Positions 7,440 to 15,756 of a DNA stretch of 50,904 nucleotides are shown here, in pieces (within the stretch, counting starts at the first letter, position 1; every line of letters starts with the position of its first letter). The position numbers were made by a program, and so were the translations under genes. The DNA lies in contig DUEU01000074.1 in NCBI GenBank assembly GCA_011191985.1, positions 1 to 50,904 on the forward strand. The letters run 5' to 3'. Source of the DNA: Dehalococcoidia bacterium. Lineage in GTDB: Bacteria > Chloroflexota > Dehalococcoidia > Dehalococcoidales > W111. The notes under the pieces were generated by a model. It was not told the DNA's origin, made no database searches, and saw only the letters and a program-made list of their open reading frames with translations.

Positions 7440-8597
7440 ATGAGGGAAGTAGTAGTTCTTGGCGTGGGTATGACGCGCTTCGGCAAGCATCCTGACAAAG
7501 GCCTGAAGGAGCTGGGCACGGAAGCGATATGGAACGCTGTTGAAGATGCCAATATTCCCCCGAAGGACATACCGATTATTTACGTGGCCAACGCCATGGG
7601 CCAGCAGTTGACAGAGTTGAGGGGGACTATCGCTCAGCATGTGGTGAGCCATGCCGGCTTTATGGGTATGCCGGTTATAAACGTGGAGAATGCCTGCAGC
7701 GGTGGCTCGACGGCACTGCGGAGCTGTATCCTGGAGGTGGCCTCGGGTAACTATGATGTGGCTATGGCGGTCGGTGTTGAAAAGATGTGCATTGCCGACA
7801 CGGCCAGGTCGGCGGCGGCTATGGCTTTCGGTACTATACTGGGCAAGTTCGGCTTCATGTTTGTCGGCCTTTATGCCATGAATTTGAGGCGGTTAATGGA
7901 AAAGTATGGATTAACCAGGGAGCATTTTGCCAAAGTGGTGGTGAAAAACACCAAGAATGGCGCGCTTAATCCTTACGCCCAGTTTAGACAACCGCGGACT
8001 ATGGAGGAGATCCTTAACTCGCGGGTGGTCTCTGACCCGCTTACCCTGCTCATGTGCTCTACCATGGCCGATGGTGGGGCGGCGGCGATAGTCACCACTA
8101 GGGATAAGGCGGCCAAGTATTCCTCGAAGACGCCGATTACCATAGCCGCCTGCGAGCTGGTATCGGGGACACCGACTTCTGCGGACGCCGTCCATGTGCC
8201 TATTGAAACCCGGGCCTCCCGACAGGCATACGAGAAAGCCGGCGTCGGCCCTGAAGATATAGATGTCGTTGAATGTCACGATGCCATGGCCCCGGCCGAA
8301 CTCCTGATCTACGAAGAACTGGGCCTGTGCGGGGAAGGCGAGGCAGGCCGCTGGATTGACGAGGGGAAGACAGAGATAAACGGCGTCGTCGCCGTTAATC
8401 CCAGCGGGGGCCTGGCTTCCAAGGGTCATCCGGTATCGGCTACCGGTCTGGCTCAGATAAGCGAGATAGTCTGGCAATTGAGGGGCGAAGCCGGTGAGAG
8501 GCAGGTGCCCAATGCCAAGATAGGCATGACCGAAAACGCCGGCGGTTGGGTGATGGACGACAACGCGGCTTGTGCGATAACCATATTAAAGAAATAA
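7440..8597 (+). CDS. Thiolase family protein (SCP2-type acetyl-CoA acyltransferase)
   Basis: The 385-residue thiolase-fold protein keeps the nucleophilic Cys (C86 in NACSGG), a His in ECHDAMAP and a second His in the SKGHPVSATG loop near the C-terminus. The classical C-terminal CxGGG cysteine motif is not seen, as in SCP2-type and non-decarboxylating thiolase homologues that pair with DUF35 proteins. It could cleave a 3-ketoacyl-CoA thiolytically, condense acyl units or act as a retro-aldolase. Keeping Cys86 favours thiolase chemistry. It lies between its probable partner (DUF35) and a 3-hydroxyacyl-CoA dehydrogenase. TTAGGAGG precedes the ATG. Confidence 0.88.
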   Translation: MREVVVLGVGMTRFGKHPDKGLKELGTEAIWNAVEDANIPPKDIPIIYVANAMGQQLTELRGTIAQHVVSHAGFMGMPVINVENACSGGSTALRSCILEVASGNYDVAMAVGVEKMCIADTARSAAAMAFGTILGKFGFMFVGLYAMNLRRLMEKYGLTREHFAKVVVKNTKNGALNPYAQFRQPRTMEEILNSRVVSDPLTLLMCSTMADGGAAAIVTTRDKAAKYSSKTPITIAACELVSGTPTSADAVHVPIETRASRQAYEKAGVGPEDIDVVECHDAMAPAELLIYEELGLCGEGEAGRWIDEGKTEINGVVAVNPSGGLASKGHPVSATGLAQISEIVWQLRGEAGERQVPNAKIGMTENAGGWVMDDNAACAITILKK

Positions 8598-8654
8598 AAG
8601 TCTCCCACGGGAGAACTAATGATACGATTTCTAAGAAGGGAGGTATCATAGGAT

Positions 8655-9503
8655 ATGGAAATAAAGACGGTGGGAGTAGTTGGCTGCGGTATAATGGGCT
8701 CGGGTATTACCCAGGTATGTGCCCAGGCAGGGTATCAGGTCATAGTCTCAGAGATAAATGACCAGGTATTGAGCAAAGGGCTAAAGTCGATTGATGCGGT
8801 GCTGAGCCGGAGTGTCGACAAGGGCAAGATATCGCCACAGGACAAGGATGCGGTTCTGGCCCGGATTAAGGGAACCACCAACATGGCCGACTTCGCCGCC
8901 TGCGACCTGGTTATCGAAGCTGCCCCCGAGGAGATGGAGCTTAAAAAGTCTGTCTTTGCCCAGCTTGATAAAATCTGCCCCAAGCATACTATACTGGCCT
9001 CGAATACCTCGGTTCTGTCTATTGCCGATATCGGTTCGGCCACTGCCCGTCCTGACCAAGTGCTGGGAACGCATTTCTCCAACCCCGTACCGGTGGCCAA
9101 GATACTGGAAATGGTCAGGAGTATCGCCACCAGCGATGCTACCGTAGCCACCACCAAGAGTTTCGGCGAGTCCATCGGCAAGACGGTAGTCGTCTGCAAG
9201 GATATGCCGGGTTTTATCTCGAACCGCATATTCACCTCTTTTTTGCTGAATGCGGTTCGTGTCGTTGAGGCGGGCATCGCCGTCCCCGAGGATGTTGATA
9301 CCGTCTTCACCATGGGGGCCGGGCACGCTATGGGGCCGCTGGCAACGCTGGACCTTATTGGCCTCGATACCGTGTTAAAGGGTGCCAGCGCCATATATGA
9401 GGAGCTTAAAGACCCGCAGTATGCGCCACCGACGCTGATGAGAAGGATGGTGGCCGCCGGCTGGCTCGGGCGCAAGACCGGCAAGGGTTTTTACCAGTAC
9501 TAG
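8655..9503 (+). CDS. 3-hydroxyacyl-CoA (3-hydroxybutyryl-CoA) dehydrogenase
   Basis: The enzyme oxidises an L-3-hydroxyacyl-CoA to the 3-ketoacyl-CoA with NAD(P)+. The 282 residues match stand-alone Hbd/PaaH proteins. The N-terminal Rossmann motif is GCGIMG (10-15). The catalytic region SNTSVLSIADI is followed by GTHFSNPVPV, where the His is the catalytic base, and by the C-terminal domain marker KDMPGFISNRI. It ends the + strand set and would make the substrate of the thiolase just upstream. GGGAGG lies about 10 bases before the ATG. Confidence 0.93.
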   Translation: MEIKTVGVVGCGIMGSGITQVCAQAGYQVIVSEINDQVLSKGLKSIDAVLSRSVDKGKISPQDKDAVLARIKGTTNMADFAACDLVIEAAPEEMELKKSVFAQLDKICPKHTILASNTSVLSIADIGSATARPDQVLGTHFSNPVPVAKILEMVRSIATSDATVATTKSFGESIGKTVVVCKDMPGFISNRIFTSFLLNAVRVVEAGIAVPEDVDTVFTMGAGHAMGPLATLDLIGLDTVLKGASAIYEELKDPQYAPPTLMRRMVAAGWLGRKTGKGFYQY

Positions 9504-9527
9504 ACTGACCGCCGCTCTTTAGGGTAG

Positions 9528-9686
9528 CTATTTGGCATGCTTTTTAGTCGACAGGACGTATCTGGCGGCATTTTCGCCGGCAATGCGGCCTGAGTTAATG
9601 GCGAAGCCGCAGGTGGTGCCGGCGAGATTTATATTGTAGGTATCCGGCTCCCAACCGCCGGTATCGCTGCCACCGGCATCAGGCAA
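9528..9686 (-). pseudogene. C-terminal remnant of an FAD-dependent fumarate-reductase-like flavoprotein
   Basis: Reading leftward from 9686 to the TAG at 9530-9528, the frame encodes GGSDTGGWEPDTYNINLAG, then TTCGFAINSGRIAGENAARY and a short basic tail. The final GFAINSGRIAGENAA part is typical of the C-terminus of FAD-binding_2 family reductases (fumarate reductase/ketosteroid dehydrogenase type), where it closes the FAD site. No N-terminal part exists: upstream, this frame enters the CoA-transferase gene out of phase and is blocked by a stop at 9689-9687. It looks like the tail of a gene that lost the rest by deletion or recombination. Confidence 0.65.
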
Positions 9687-10899
9687 CTACCTCTTCGTTT
9701 ATCAGTTCAACGAACTCCTCATCGCTCATGCCCAGGATTTCGGTGCATATGTAGTGGTTATGTTCTCCCATAAGGGGACCGGTTTTGATATCGGGTGGTG
9801 TATTCGACATGATAAAAGGCCAACGGGTATGCAGGTAGTCCCCGACAACCTCGTGGTGCAGTGTCAGCAGCAACTCCCGGGCCTTTACCTGCGGATCGAA
9901 ATCAACGATGTCTTCGACGTTTTGCACCACCCCGGCTGGGACGCCGGCCTCCTGCATCATCGTCATCACTTCTCTGGGGGTATACTGCATCGTCCACTGG
10001 CTAATCCGTTCCTCCAGTTCGCTCTCATTCTCTTTCCGGGACGACAAAGTGGCGAACTTGGCAGACTGCGTCCATTCCGGGTTACCCAGTACCCGGCAGA
10101 AAGCCTGCCATTCCTGGTCGGTAAATACGGCGATAACGCACCAGCGGTCGTCTCCCCGGCAGCGAAAGGCATTATGCGGTGCCGCGTCCGGGTCCCGGCT
10201 GCCGATTGGTGGCTGTATTCTATTGTTCATCGTATAATTCAGGACGGCCGGCCCCAGGAAGTGGACCATGGGCTCCAGCTGGCTGATATCTAGGTACTGC
10301 CCCTTTCCGGTCTGGCGCTTGTAGTCCAGGGCGGCGATGCCGGCCATGGCGGCATACATGGGGCCAATGGCATCGGGGACGGCCGTAAAGCCGGGTGATA
10401 GTGGACCGCTATCGGGGAAGCGATAGTAGTAAAACTGGCCGCTCTGGGCCATGGAGTTGCTGCCCCAGCCACCCACCCCGACCAGCGGACCTTCCTGCCC
10501 CATAATGCTGATATCCATGACAATGATATCTTCCTTTACCTTTCTAAGTTCCTCGTAGCCGAACCCCATTTTTTTCATCAGGCCCGGTCGCTGGTTCTGG
10601 AGTACTATGTCCGCCCATTGTACGAGCCCCATAAATAGCTCACGGCCGCGGGGGTGTTTCAGATCTACCGTGAAGCTCTTTTTGCCGGTATTGAAGGTAT
10701 TGAAGGTAACGGAACGGTTAGGGCCAGGGATATTGTCCTTATACGGTGAACTGACCCGGCCCATCTCGGGGAATTTGGTGGACTCTATCTTGATTACTTC
10801 GGCGCCGAAGTCGGAGAACCAGGCCCCGGTCCACGGGCCGTTGATGGCCTGTGTCCACTCGACCACTTTTACTCCCTCAAATGGTAACCTCTTATCCAT
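9679..10899 (-). CDS. Family III CoA-transferase (CaiB/BaiF), Asp-containing
   Basis: This 406-residue cytosolic enzyme moves CoA between carboxylic acids. The N-terminal segment FSDFGAEVIKIE, the TGKGQYLDIS segment and the C-terminal LMGEHN motif mark the family. Aligned on the segment before TGKGQ, the catalytic Asp of formyl-CoA transferase (D169) corresponds to D176 here (VPDAIGP). It lies 25 bases downstream of a second CoA-transferase that lacks this Asp, so the two may form a hetero-oligomer as in benzylsuccinate CoA-transferase. The stop overlaps the flavoprotein remnant. GGGGGG lies upstream of the ATG. Confidence 0.9.
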   Translation of the reverse strand: MDKRLPFEGVKVVEWTQAINGPWTGAWFSDFGAEVIKIESTKFPEMGRVSSPYKDNIPGPNRSVTFNTFNTGKKSFTVDLKHPRGRELFMGLVQWADIVLQNQRPGLMKKMGFGYEELRKVKEDIIVMDISIMGQEGPLVGVGGWGSNSMAQSGQFYYYRFPDSGPLSPGFTAVPDAIGPMYAAMAGIAALDYKRQTGKGQYLDISQLEPMVHFLGPAVLNYTMNNRIQPPIGSRDPDAAPHNAFRCRGDDRWCVIAVFTDQEWQAFCRVLGNPEWTQSAKFATLSSRKENESELEERISQWTMQYTPREVMTMMQEAGVPAGVVQNVEDIVDFDPQVKARELLLTLHHEVVGDYLHTRWPFIMSNTPPDIKTGPLMGEHNHYICTEILGMSDEEFVELINEEVVA

Positions 10900-10924
10900 A
10901 GCAGTCCCCCCAATCCGGTGCTGG

Positions 10925-12154
10925 TTAAATGACCCCCTTTTCTTTTAAGACAGCTATTGTATTGCTATCAAAGCCCAACTCGCCCTGGTATATCTCCTGG
11001 TTGTGTTCGCCGATAAGCGGTGCTCTGTGGCGGGGTTCGGCCTTCATCTCGCTGGACTGAAATAGCTGGCCGGGGTAAGGTACGGCGTCCGATAGCTCGG
11101 GATGTTCGATAGTCTTCCAGTAGTTCCGGAACTGGAGCTGTCGGCTCTCGTACAGGTCTTTCACGTCGCTCACCGGGCTGATACGCAGGCCCCTTTTTAG
11201 CGATTCGTCCTCGAGCTCCTTTTTGGTGAACCGCTTGAAGAGTTCCGAAACGGGCTCCTCGATTTCGTCGATTTTTTCCTGAGTTATGCCATCGAAGCCA
11301 AACTTATCCCAATCGATATCTTTAAGCTTGCCCAGCAGGCCCTCTTCCTCCAGGAATTTGGATAGCTGTTTATTTTCCTCGGCGCCGATGGTCCCGCCGA
11401 AGAGCGACCAGGTTACGTGACCGTCTTTACAGGGCCATATGGTCCGGGTGTATACGTTGTAGCGGAACATGAGGTCGCCGTTTCTGCCGGCGTTGTAGTG
11501 CCCGAACTCCCAGGATACCGGGACCTCATAGTAGTCCTCCCGTGTGGTGCACTCGGCCAGGGAGAGGTCAATGTACTGCCCCTCACCCGACCGGGTACGG
11601 TGGTGGTAGGCAATCATGCTGGCCAGTGCGGCATTGGTACCAGCCAGGCAGTAGGTATGGTATGGGCTCAGTCGGCAGGGCACCCCGCCGGGTACCCCGG
11701 TCAGCGACATGATGCCGCCCATAGCCATAGCGACCAAGTCGGTAGCTTTGTAGTCCCGGTAGGGCCCGGTCTGGCCGAAGGGACTGATGGAGGTCATAAT
11801 TATCCGGGGATTTATGGCGCTGAGTTCCCGGTAGCCCAGGCCGAGCCTTTCCATGTGGCCCGCGGGAGAGGACTCGATAACGAAATCGGCTTTGGCGACC
11901 AGCTTTTTAAAGATATCCTGCCCCTCTGGCGCCTCTATGTTCAGGGTTATGCCCTTTTTACTGTCGTTGAAAGCGAACCAGTACAGGCTCCTTTCAGGGT
12001 CCGGGATATCGTGATAGAACGGGCCGATATTTCGGGCCGGGTCTCCCCCTGGCGGCTCTATCTTGATTACATCGATACCGAAATAAGCCAGCAGCTTGCC
12101 GCAGAAGAAACCGGCCTCACTGGTCAAGTCCAGGGCACGAAGACCACTCAGCAT
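10925..12154 (-). CDS. Family III CoA-transferase homologue lacking the catalytic Asp
   Basis: The 409-residue protein has the CaiB/BaiF fold, seen in LAYFGIDVIKIEPPGGDP, the GEGQYIDLS segment and C-terminal LIGEHN. At the position of the nucleophilic Asp it has Tyr168 (PYHTYCLAGT), so it is unlikely to work alone by the usual aspartyl-CoA route. The gene lies directly upstream of the Asp-containing CoA-transferase on the same strand, 25 bases apart. The simplest reading is a two-subunit transferase with one active subunit. The TYC motif is shared with the CoA-transferase at 27726, so they form a subgroup. Confidence 0.87.
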   Translation of the reverse strand: MLSGLRALDLTSEAGFFCGKLLAYFGIDVIKIEPPGGDPARNIGPFYHDIPDPERSLYWFAFNDSKKGITLNIEAPEGQDIFKKLVAKADFVIESSPAGHMERLGLGYRELSAINPRIIMTSISPFGQTGPYRDYKATDLVAMAMGGIMSLTGVPGGVPCRLSPYHTYCLAGTNAALASMIAYHHRTRSGEGQYIDLSLAECTTREDYYEVPVSWEFGHYNAGRNGDLMFRYNVYTRTIWPCKDGHVTWSLFGGTIGAEENKQLSKFLEEEGLLGKLKDIDWDKFGFDGITQEKIDEIEEPVSELFKRFTKKELEDESLKRGLRISPVSDVKDLYESRQLQFRNYWKTIEHPELSDAVPYPGQLFQSSEMKAEPRHRAPLIGEHNQEIYQGELGFDSNTIAVLKEKGVI

Positions 12155-12206
12155 TTTGGTGCCTCACTTTTTTATTAATAATTATTGTCGTCTGCTATCT
12201 TCTATC

Positions 12207-14126
12207 CTAAGCCCTTACCTCATTTTTAAGCCCTATCGCGGTGAGTGTCTCGCTGGTTGGGTTACCGTTTTTATCCCAGCCCCTCTCTTCATAGTATTCA
12301 TCGAGCCAATGCTCGATATCCTTCCGGGTCAGTCTCTTGGTATTGTAGTAGTCCTGCAACCAAGTCTCTTTGCCCAGCAGTAAGAATGGCTCAGTGTAGA
12401 ATCGTTCCGGTAAGCAGTCGTCCTTCCTAGTAGCGCCCTGTTCGATGTTAAATAGCTTGAGGAGATTTACGCATCTCTCGGCGGCGGCCAGCAGTTCTTC
12501 AGGTTTTATATCGATACCCGTGACCAGATGATAGAGCTCGGTAATCAATGCCAGGCTGTATAGCCGCGCCAAGGGCGGTCGGTTGCAGATGCCCATAATG
12601 TCCAGCAGCACATTCCAGCGTTCCACATACCGAGTAAGACGAGCTATGTTGAACCCCAGCGGGTCATTGAAAACCCTTTCACTCTCTTCCTCAGACAGGC
12701 CTGTTCTTGCACAATATCTTCGCAGCTGTTCCGGGGTACGCCCCGAAATTACCAGGGGGCCAAGGGCGAAGGTCGCGTGCGGGCCGCAGACGCCGACGGC
12801 GGTACCAAAACCTTCAGTACCGAATAAGCCGCGGGGGTCGAAGTCCAGCGAGCCGCCCCTTCTCTCTACTGCCTCCTTTACCAGCTCCTCACCGAGGGCG
12901 GCAAAGATAGCGTAGTAACCGTCGGCGATAACGTTGCCGAAGCCTTCCCGATCGGCTACCTTGTGCAGCCAGGTCAGCACGGTGTCTATGTTCCGCTCCA
13001 ACTTCATGCCATCGGTCACCTTTTCGTCAATTATCCCTCGTTCCTGCAGGTCCATGAGGAAATCTAACAGGCAGGTGAACTCATTGGTATCGATGCTCAG
13101 CCTGTTGGCCGTGTCGTGGCACTTGACTACCTGGTTGTAGTTTAGCAGGTCGAACTTGGAGCCATAGGAGAGAATAGCGCCCATGTTGCATGCCTGCGGT
13201 GTCTCCAGGCCGGCGAACTCTCCGTCTTTCAGTTTGTAGACGAGGCGGCAGCTCAGCGGGCAGAGGACACAGGGCAGAGCGATTTCCCGGACCTTCATAA
13301 ACTCTTTCACTCCGAACCGGCTGACCCATCTGTCTGGAGGGTAGGACTCGTGCCAGTTTTTCCAGGCGGCTTTACCTTCCTGGCCGTATGTCTCCACGGC
13401 TATCGTGGTCCCCAGGTCCATCCAGGGTTTAAGGTTTGGGTCTTTGAGGAACTGTTGGTATATCTCTTCGATTTTAGCGTTGAGCTCCTTGGTGTGGGCG
13501 ACCCTTAATCCCTTGGTGCCTCTTAATACGATGGCTTTGAGGTTCTTTGAGCCGAGCACGGCGCCGGTCCCTTTTCGGCCGGCGGTCGCCTGTTTATTGG
13601 TGTAGGCCATGGATATCCTAGCCATTTTTTCCGCAGCCGGGCCGATACTGAACAGGGTACATTCGTTGCCGTGGCGATCCCAGAGTTCATCACTCGTCTC
13701 GTAAGTATCCTTACCCCACAGGTCGCTGGCGTCGCGGATCTGTATCTCATCGTCGAAGATGGTTATGTATACTGGCTTGGGGGCTTTCCCGGTTATCACC
13801 ATGTTATCGTAGCCGGCCCACTTGAGATGTGTTCCAAAATCGCCAGAGGTTGCTGTCGAGGCCAGTCCGCTGAGTGGGGATTTTATGGTCCAGTCTGTCT
13901 TGTTTGCCCCGATGAGACCGGTCCCAGAGAATGGGGTCGAGCTAGCTATTAGGGCATTTTCCGGTGACAGTGCATCTGTGTTTGGCTTCACGGTTTCGTA
14001 GAGCAACTTGGCGCTCATGCTTATACCGCCAACAAACTTTCGGGCTACTTCCGGTTCTAACTTCTCTTTAGAGATGTTTCCTGTGCTCAAATCTATTTTC
14101 AGAATCTGTCCGGCATATCCAAGCAT
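12207..14126 (-). CDS. Aldehyde ferredoxin oxidoreductase (tungsten/molybdopterin)
   Basis: The 639-residue AOR family enzyme interconverts an aldehyde and its carboxylic acid with ferredoxin as electron carrier, using a bis-pyranopterin W or Mo centre and a [4Fe-4S] cluster. The N-terminal domain starts MLGYAGQILKIDLSTG. The cluster ligands appear at C286, C289 and C293 (CVLCPLSC), with a further Cys expected in GVCGPH near residue 450. It starts 2 bases after the ferredoxin gene, so the two are translationally coupled and the ferredoxin is its likely partner. The CoA-transferases downstream suggest acid activation or aldehyde handling in the same pathway. Confidence 0.92.
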   Translation of the reverse strand: MLGYAGQILKIDLSTGNISKEKLEPEVARKFVGGISMSAKLLYETVKPNTDALSPENALIASSTPFSGTGLIGANKTDWTIKSPLSGLASTATSGDFGTHLKWAGYDNMVITGKAPKPVYITIFDDEIQIRDASDLWGKDTYETSDELWDRHGNECTLFSIGPAAEKMARISMAYTNKQATAGRKGTGAVLGSKNLKAIVLRGTKGLRVAHTKELNAKIEEIYQQFLKDPNLKPWMDLGTTIAVETYGQEGKAAWKNWHESYPPDRWVSRFGVKEFMKVREIALPCVLCPLSCRLVYKLKDGEFAGLETPQACNMGAILSYGSKFDLLNYNQVVKCHDTANRLSIDTNEFTCLLDFLMDLQERGIIDEKVTDGMKLERNIDTVLTWLHKVADREGFGNVIADGYYAIFAALGEELVKEAVERRGGSLDFDPRGLFGTEGFGTAVGVCGPHATFALGPLVISGRTPEQLRRYCARTGLSEEESERVFNDPLGFNIARLTRYVERWNVLLDIMGICNRPPLARLYSLALITELYHLVTGIDIKPEELLAAAERCVNLLKLFNIEQGATRKDDCLPERFYTEPFLLLGKETWLQDYYNTKRLTRKDIEHWLDEYYEERGWDKNGNPTSETLTAIGLKNEVRA

Positions 14127-14128
14127 AT

Positions 14129-14428
14129 CTACTTTTCCTCCTCCCCCTCATTCTCGGTCTTGGCTAGCTTCTTCAGTACTAGGGCCCCATAGTTGCAAAA
14201 CCGGGCGCAATAGCCACACCAGGTACAATCTTCAGTGAATTCCAAAGAGGTAGTTCTAATGCCATGGTCTCTATTTACTCTGATGTAAGATTTAAGAGGA
14301 TTCAACTCGCCTAGGTTTCTGATAGAGCACATTACCTGGCACGTCATGCATCCGGCGCATTTCTCTGGATAGACTAAAATGGGAAATTCCCGGCTCTCCT
14401 TTTTTACCTTTGTCTTAGCTCCTGCCAT
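14129..14428 (-). CDS. Ferredoxin-like 4Fe-4S protein paired with AOR
   Basis: This 99-residue protein has two cysteine groups, CAGCMTCQVMC (about residues 21-31) and CTWCGYCARFC (about 65-75). Each fits three ligands plus a distant fourth of a [4Fe-4S] cluster. No signal peptide is present and the N-terminus is basic (MAGAKTKVKKE). It is probably the electron-transfer subunit of the AOR that begins 2 bases downstream, like the small FeS subunits found beside AOR genes in many anaerobes. GAGAGGGGG precedes the ATG. Confidence 0.9.
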   Translation of the reverse strand: MAGAKTKVKKESREFPILVYPEKCAGCMTCQVMCSIRNLGELNPLKSYIRVNRDHGIRTTSLEFTEDCTWCGYCARFCNYGALVLKKLAKTENEGEEEK

Positions 14429-14663
14429 ATTACCCCCTCTCCTCGTTTACCTCAATCACTATACTTATATGCCCGCTTTCAGTTTTTCTGACGTGTAGGT
14501 CGGCAGCCACTCGCTGCTTTGGCAAAGGGCTAACGTAACACTGCCCACCAGATTGGGTGGGGTGAGAGCTTAACTGAACCGGGCAACCTACATATATCTG
14601 CCAGTGCAAGCCAAAACAGTTTGCCAGTTTATACTTGGTTCTGTATTAAGACAAAATTATCCG

Positions 14664-15710
14664 TCAGTCTTGCAGTTCAAAGACATATTCGCAGTAAGGA
14701 TCGCCGGCGCTGCGCATCTTGGGTAATGAGAACTTGAGTTTAGGATTAATAATCTCGCAGGCCATGTTCTCGTGCCCCATGGTGTTCAGGCATATTTCCG
14801 GGTTTAGCTCTTCCTTCGGATTTGATGACAGCCAGCAGAAACCATTGTTTCTCAGCACCACTCTCTTGGGCGTGTCCTCAACCACTTCCAGGTCATTCCC
14901 GAAGAGCAGCTTATGGTGGCACTTGTAGTAGCCGCCGGCCGTTCTGGCATCGTTACCTTTGAGCTTGAAGTTCTGTAACGACATAATCACGTAATTATCG
15001 GCCGAGTTGCTGGTGATTTTGTAGACGGCTTTCAGGCCTTCCTTGCCGTACTTTCGGTAGACTGCCTGTACCATCGCTGCCCAGTTTTCCCAGTCCCGGC
15101 GCAGGCGGGCTTTTCGCCGCCTCTCTTCCGGCCAGGCCGCCTCATCTATTTTGTACAGGGATACCGGCACCGAGACGTCGGAAACAGGTGCATCCTCGGG
15201 CAGTTCGAAGCACAAATCGCAGGAATCATCTCCGGCGCTCATCAGCTTGAGATTATAAAACTTCAAGGCCGGGTTAATTGTCTCGCAGGCTACTGTTTCG
15301 TGCCCCAAACCGCCGTCGCATATTTCCTGGCACAGCTCATCCTGCGGGTGGCTGGAGAGCGGGCAGCCGGAGCCACCCCGCAGGATCACCTTTCTCGGCG
15401 TGTCCAAAAGGACCTCAAAATCGGTATCAAAGACTATCTTGTCAACGAGTTTGAAGTAAGCGGCGACCGCGCGGCAGTCATTGCCGACAATATTGAAGTT
15501 CTTCAGCGCCCGGGGCACGTATTTCCGGGCCATCTCCATCATCTGTTCGTTATTGGCCTGGGTGCCTTCGAAGCCATACATCTTGTACATTTCCCGGACC
15601 AGGGCGCCGTAGTGTTCCTCGGCTCTACATATGGAAGTTTCCCTGACAAGTTTTTCTGTCCATCTATTCTCGTCCAGCTTGACCTCTGAAACCGGTGTTG
15701 ACTCACTCAC
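14664..15710 (-). CDS. Internally duplicated protein, ATC-hydrolase-like (uncertain)
   Basis: The 348-residue protein consists of two homologous halves (about residues 15-165 and 190-348). Each half runs through F/L-K-x-x-GND-(C/A)R, a stretch of the type FEVLLDTPRKVILRGGSGC or LEVVEDTPKRVVLRNNGFC, then LSS(H/N)P, EIC, GHE, ACE-INP and a final AGD-x-x-C. The conserved Cys, His and Asp suggest an enzyme or cofactor-binding domain. The pattern resembles the L-2-amino-thiazoline-4-carboxylate hydrolase-type family common in Dehalococcoidia, but I cannot prove it. It sits between AOR/ferredoxin and an acyl-CoA dehydrogenase on the same strand. Substrate unknown. Confidence 0.6.
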   Translation of the reverse strand: MSESTPVSEVKLDENRWTEKLVRETSICRAEEHYGALVREMYKMYGFEGTQANNEQMMEMARKYVPRALKNFNIVGNDCRAVAAYFKLVDKIVFDTDFEVLLDTPRKVILRGGSGCPLSSHPQDELCQEICDGGLGHETVACETINPALKFYNLKLMSAGDDSCDLCFELPEDAPVSDVSVPVSLYKIDEAAWPEERRRKARLRRDWENWAAMVQAVYRKYGKEGLKAVYKITSNSADNYVIMSLQNFKLKGNDARTAGGYYKCHHKLLFGNDLEVVEDTPKRVVLRNNGFCWLSSNPKEELNPEICLNTMGHENMACEIINPKLKFSLPKMRSAGDPYCEYVFELQD

Positions 15711-15756
15711 TTTAGACCTCCTTTATATATTGTACTCGGGCGGATGCTTCCCCAAT

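Noticed and set aside
14549-14570. Terminator hairpin CCCACC/GGTGGG upstream of the ferredoxin gene
   Set aside because: The stem is short and no T-run follows on either strand.
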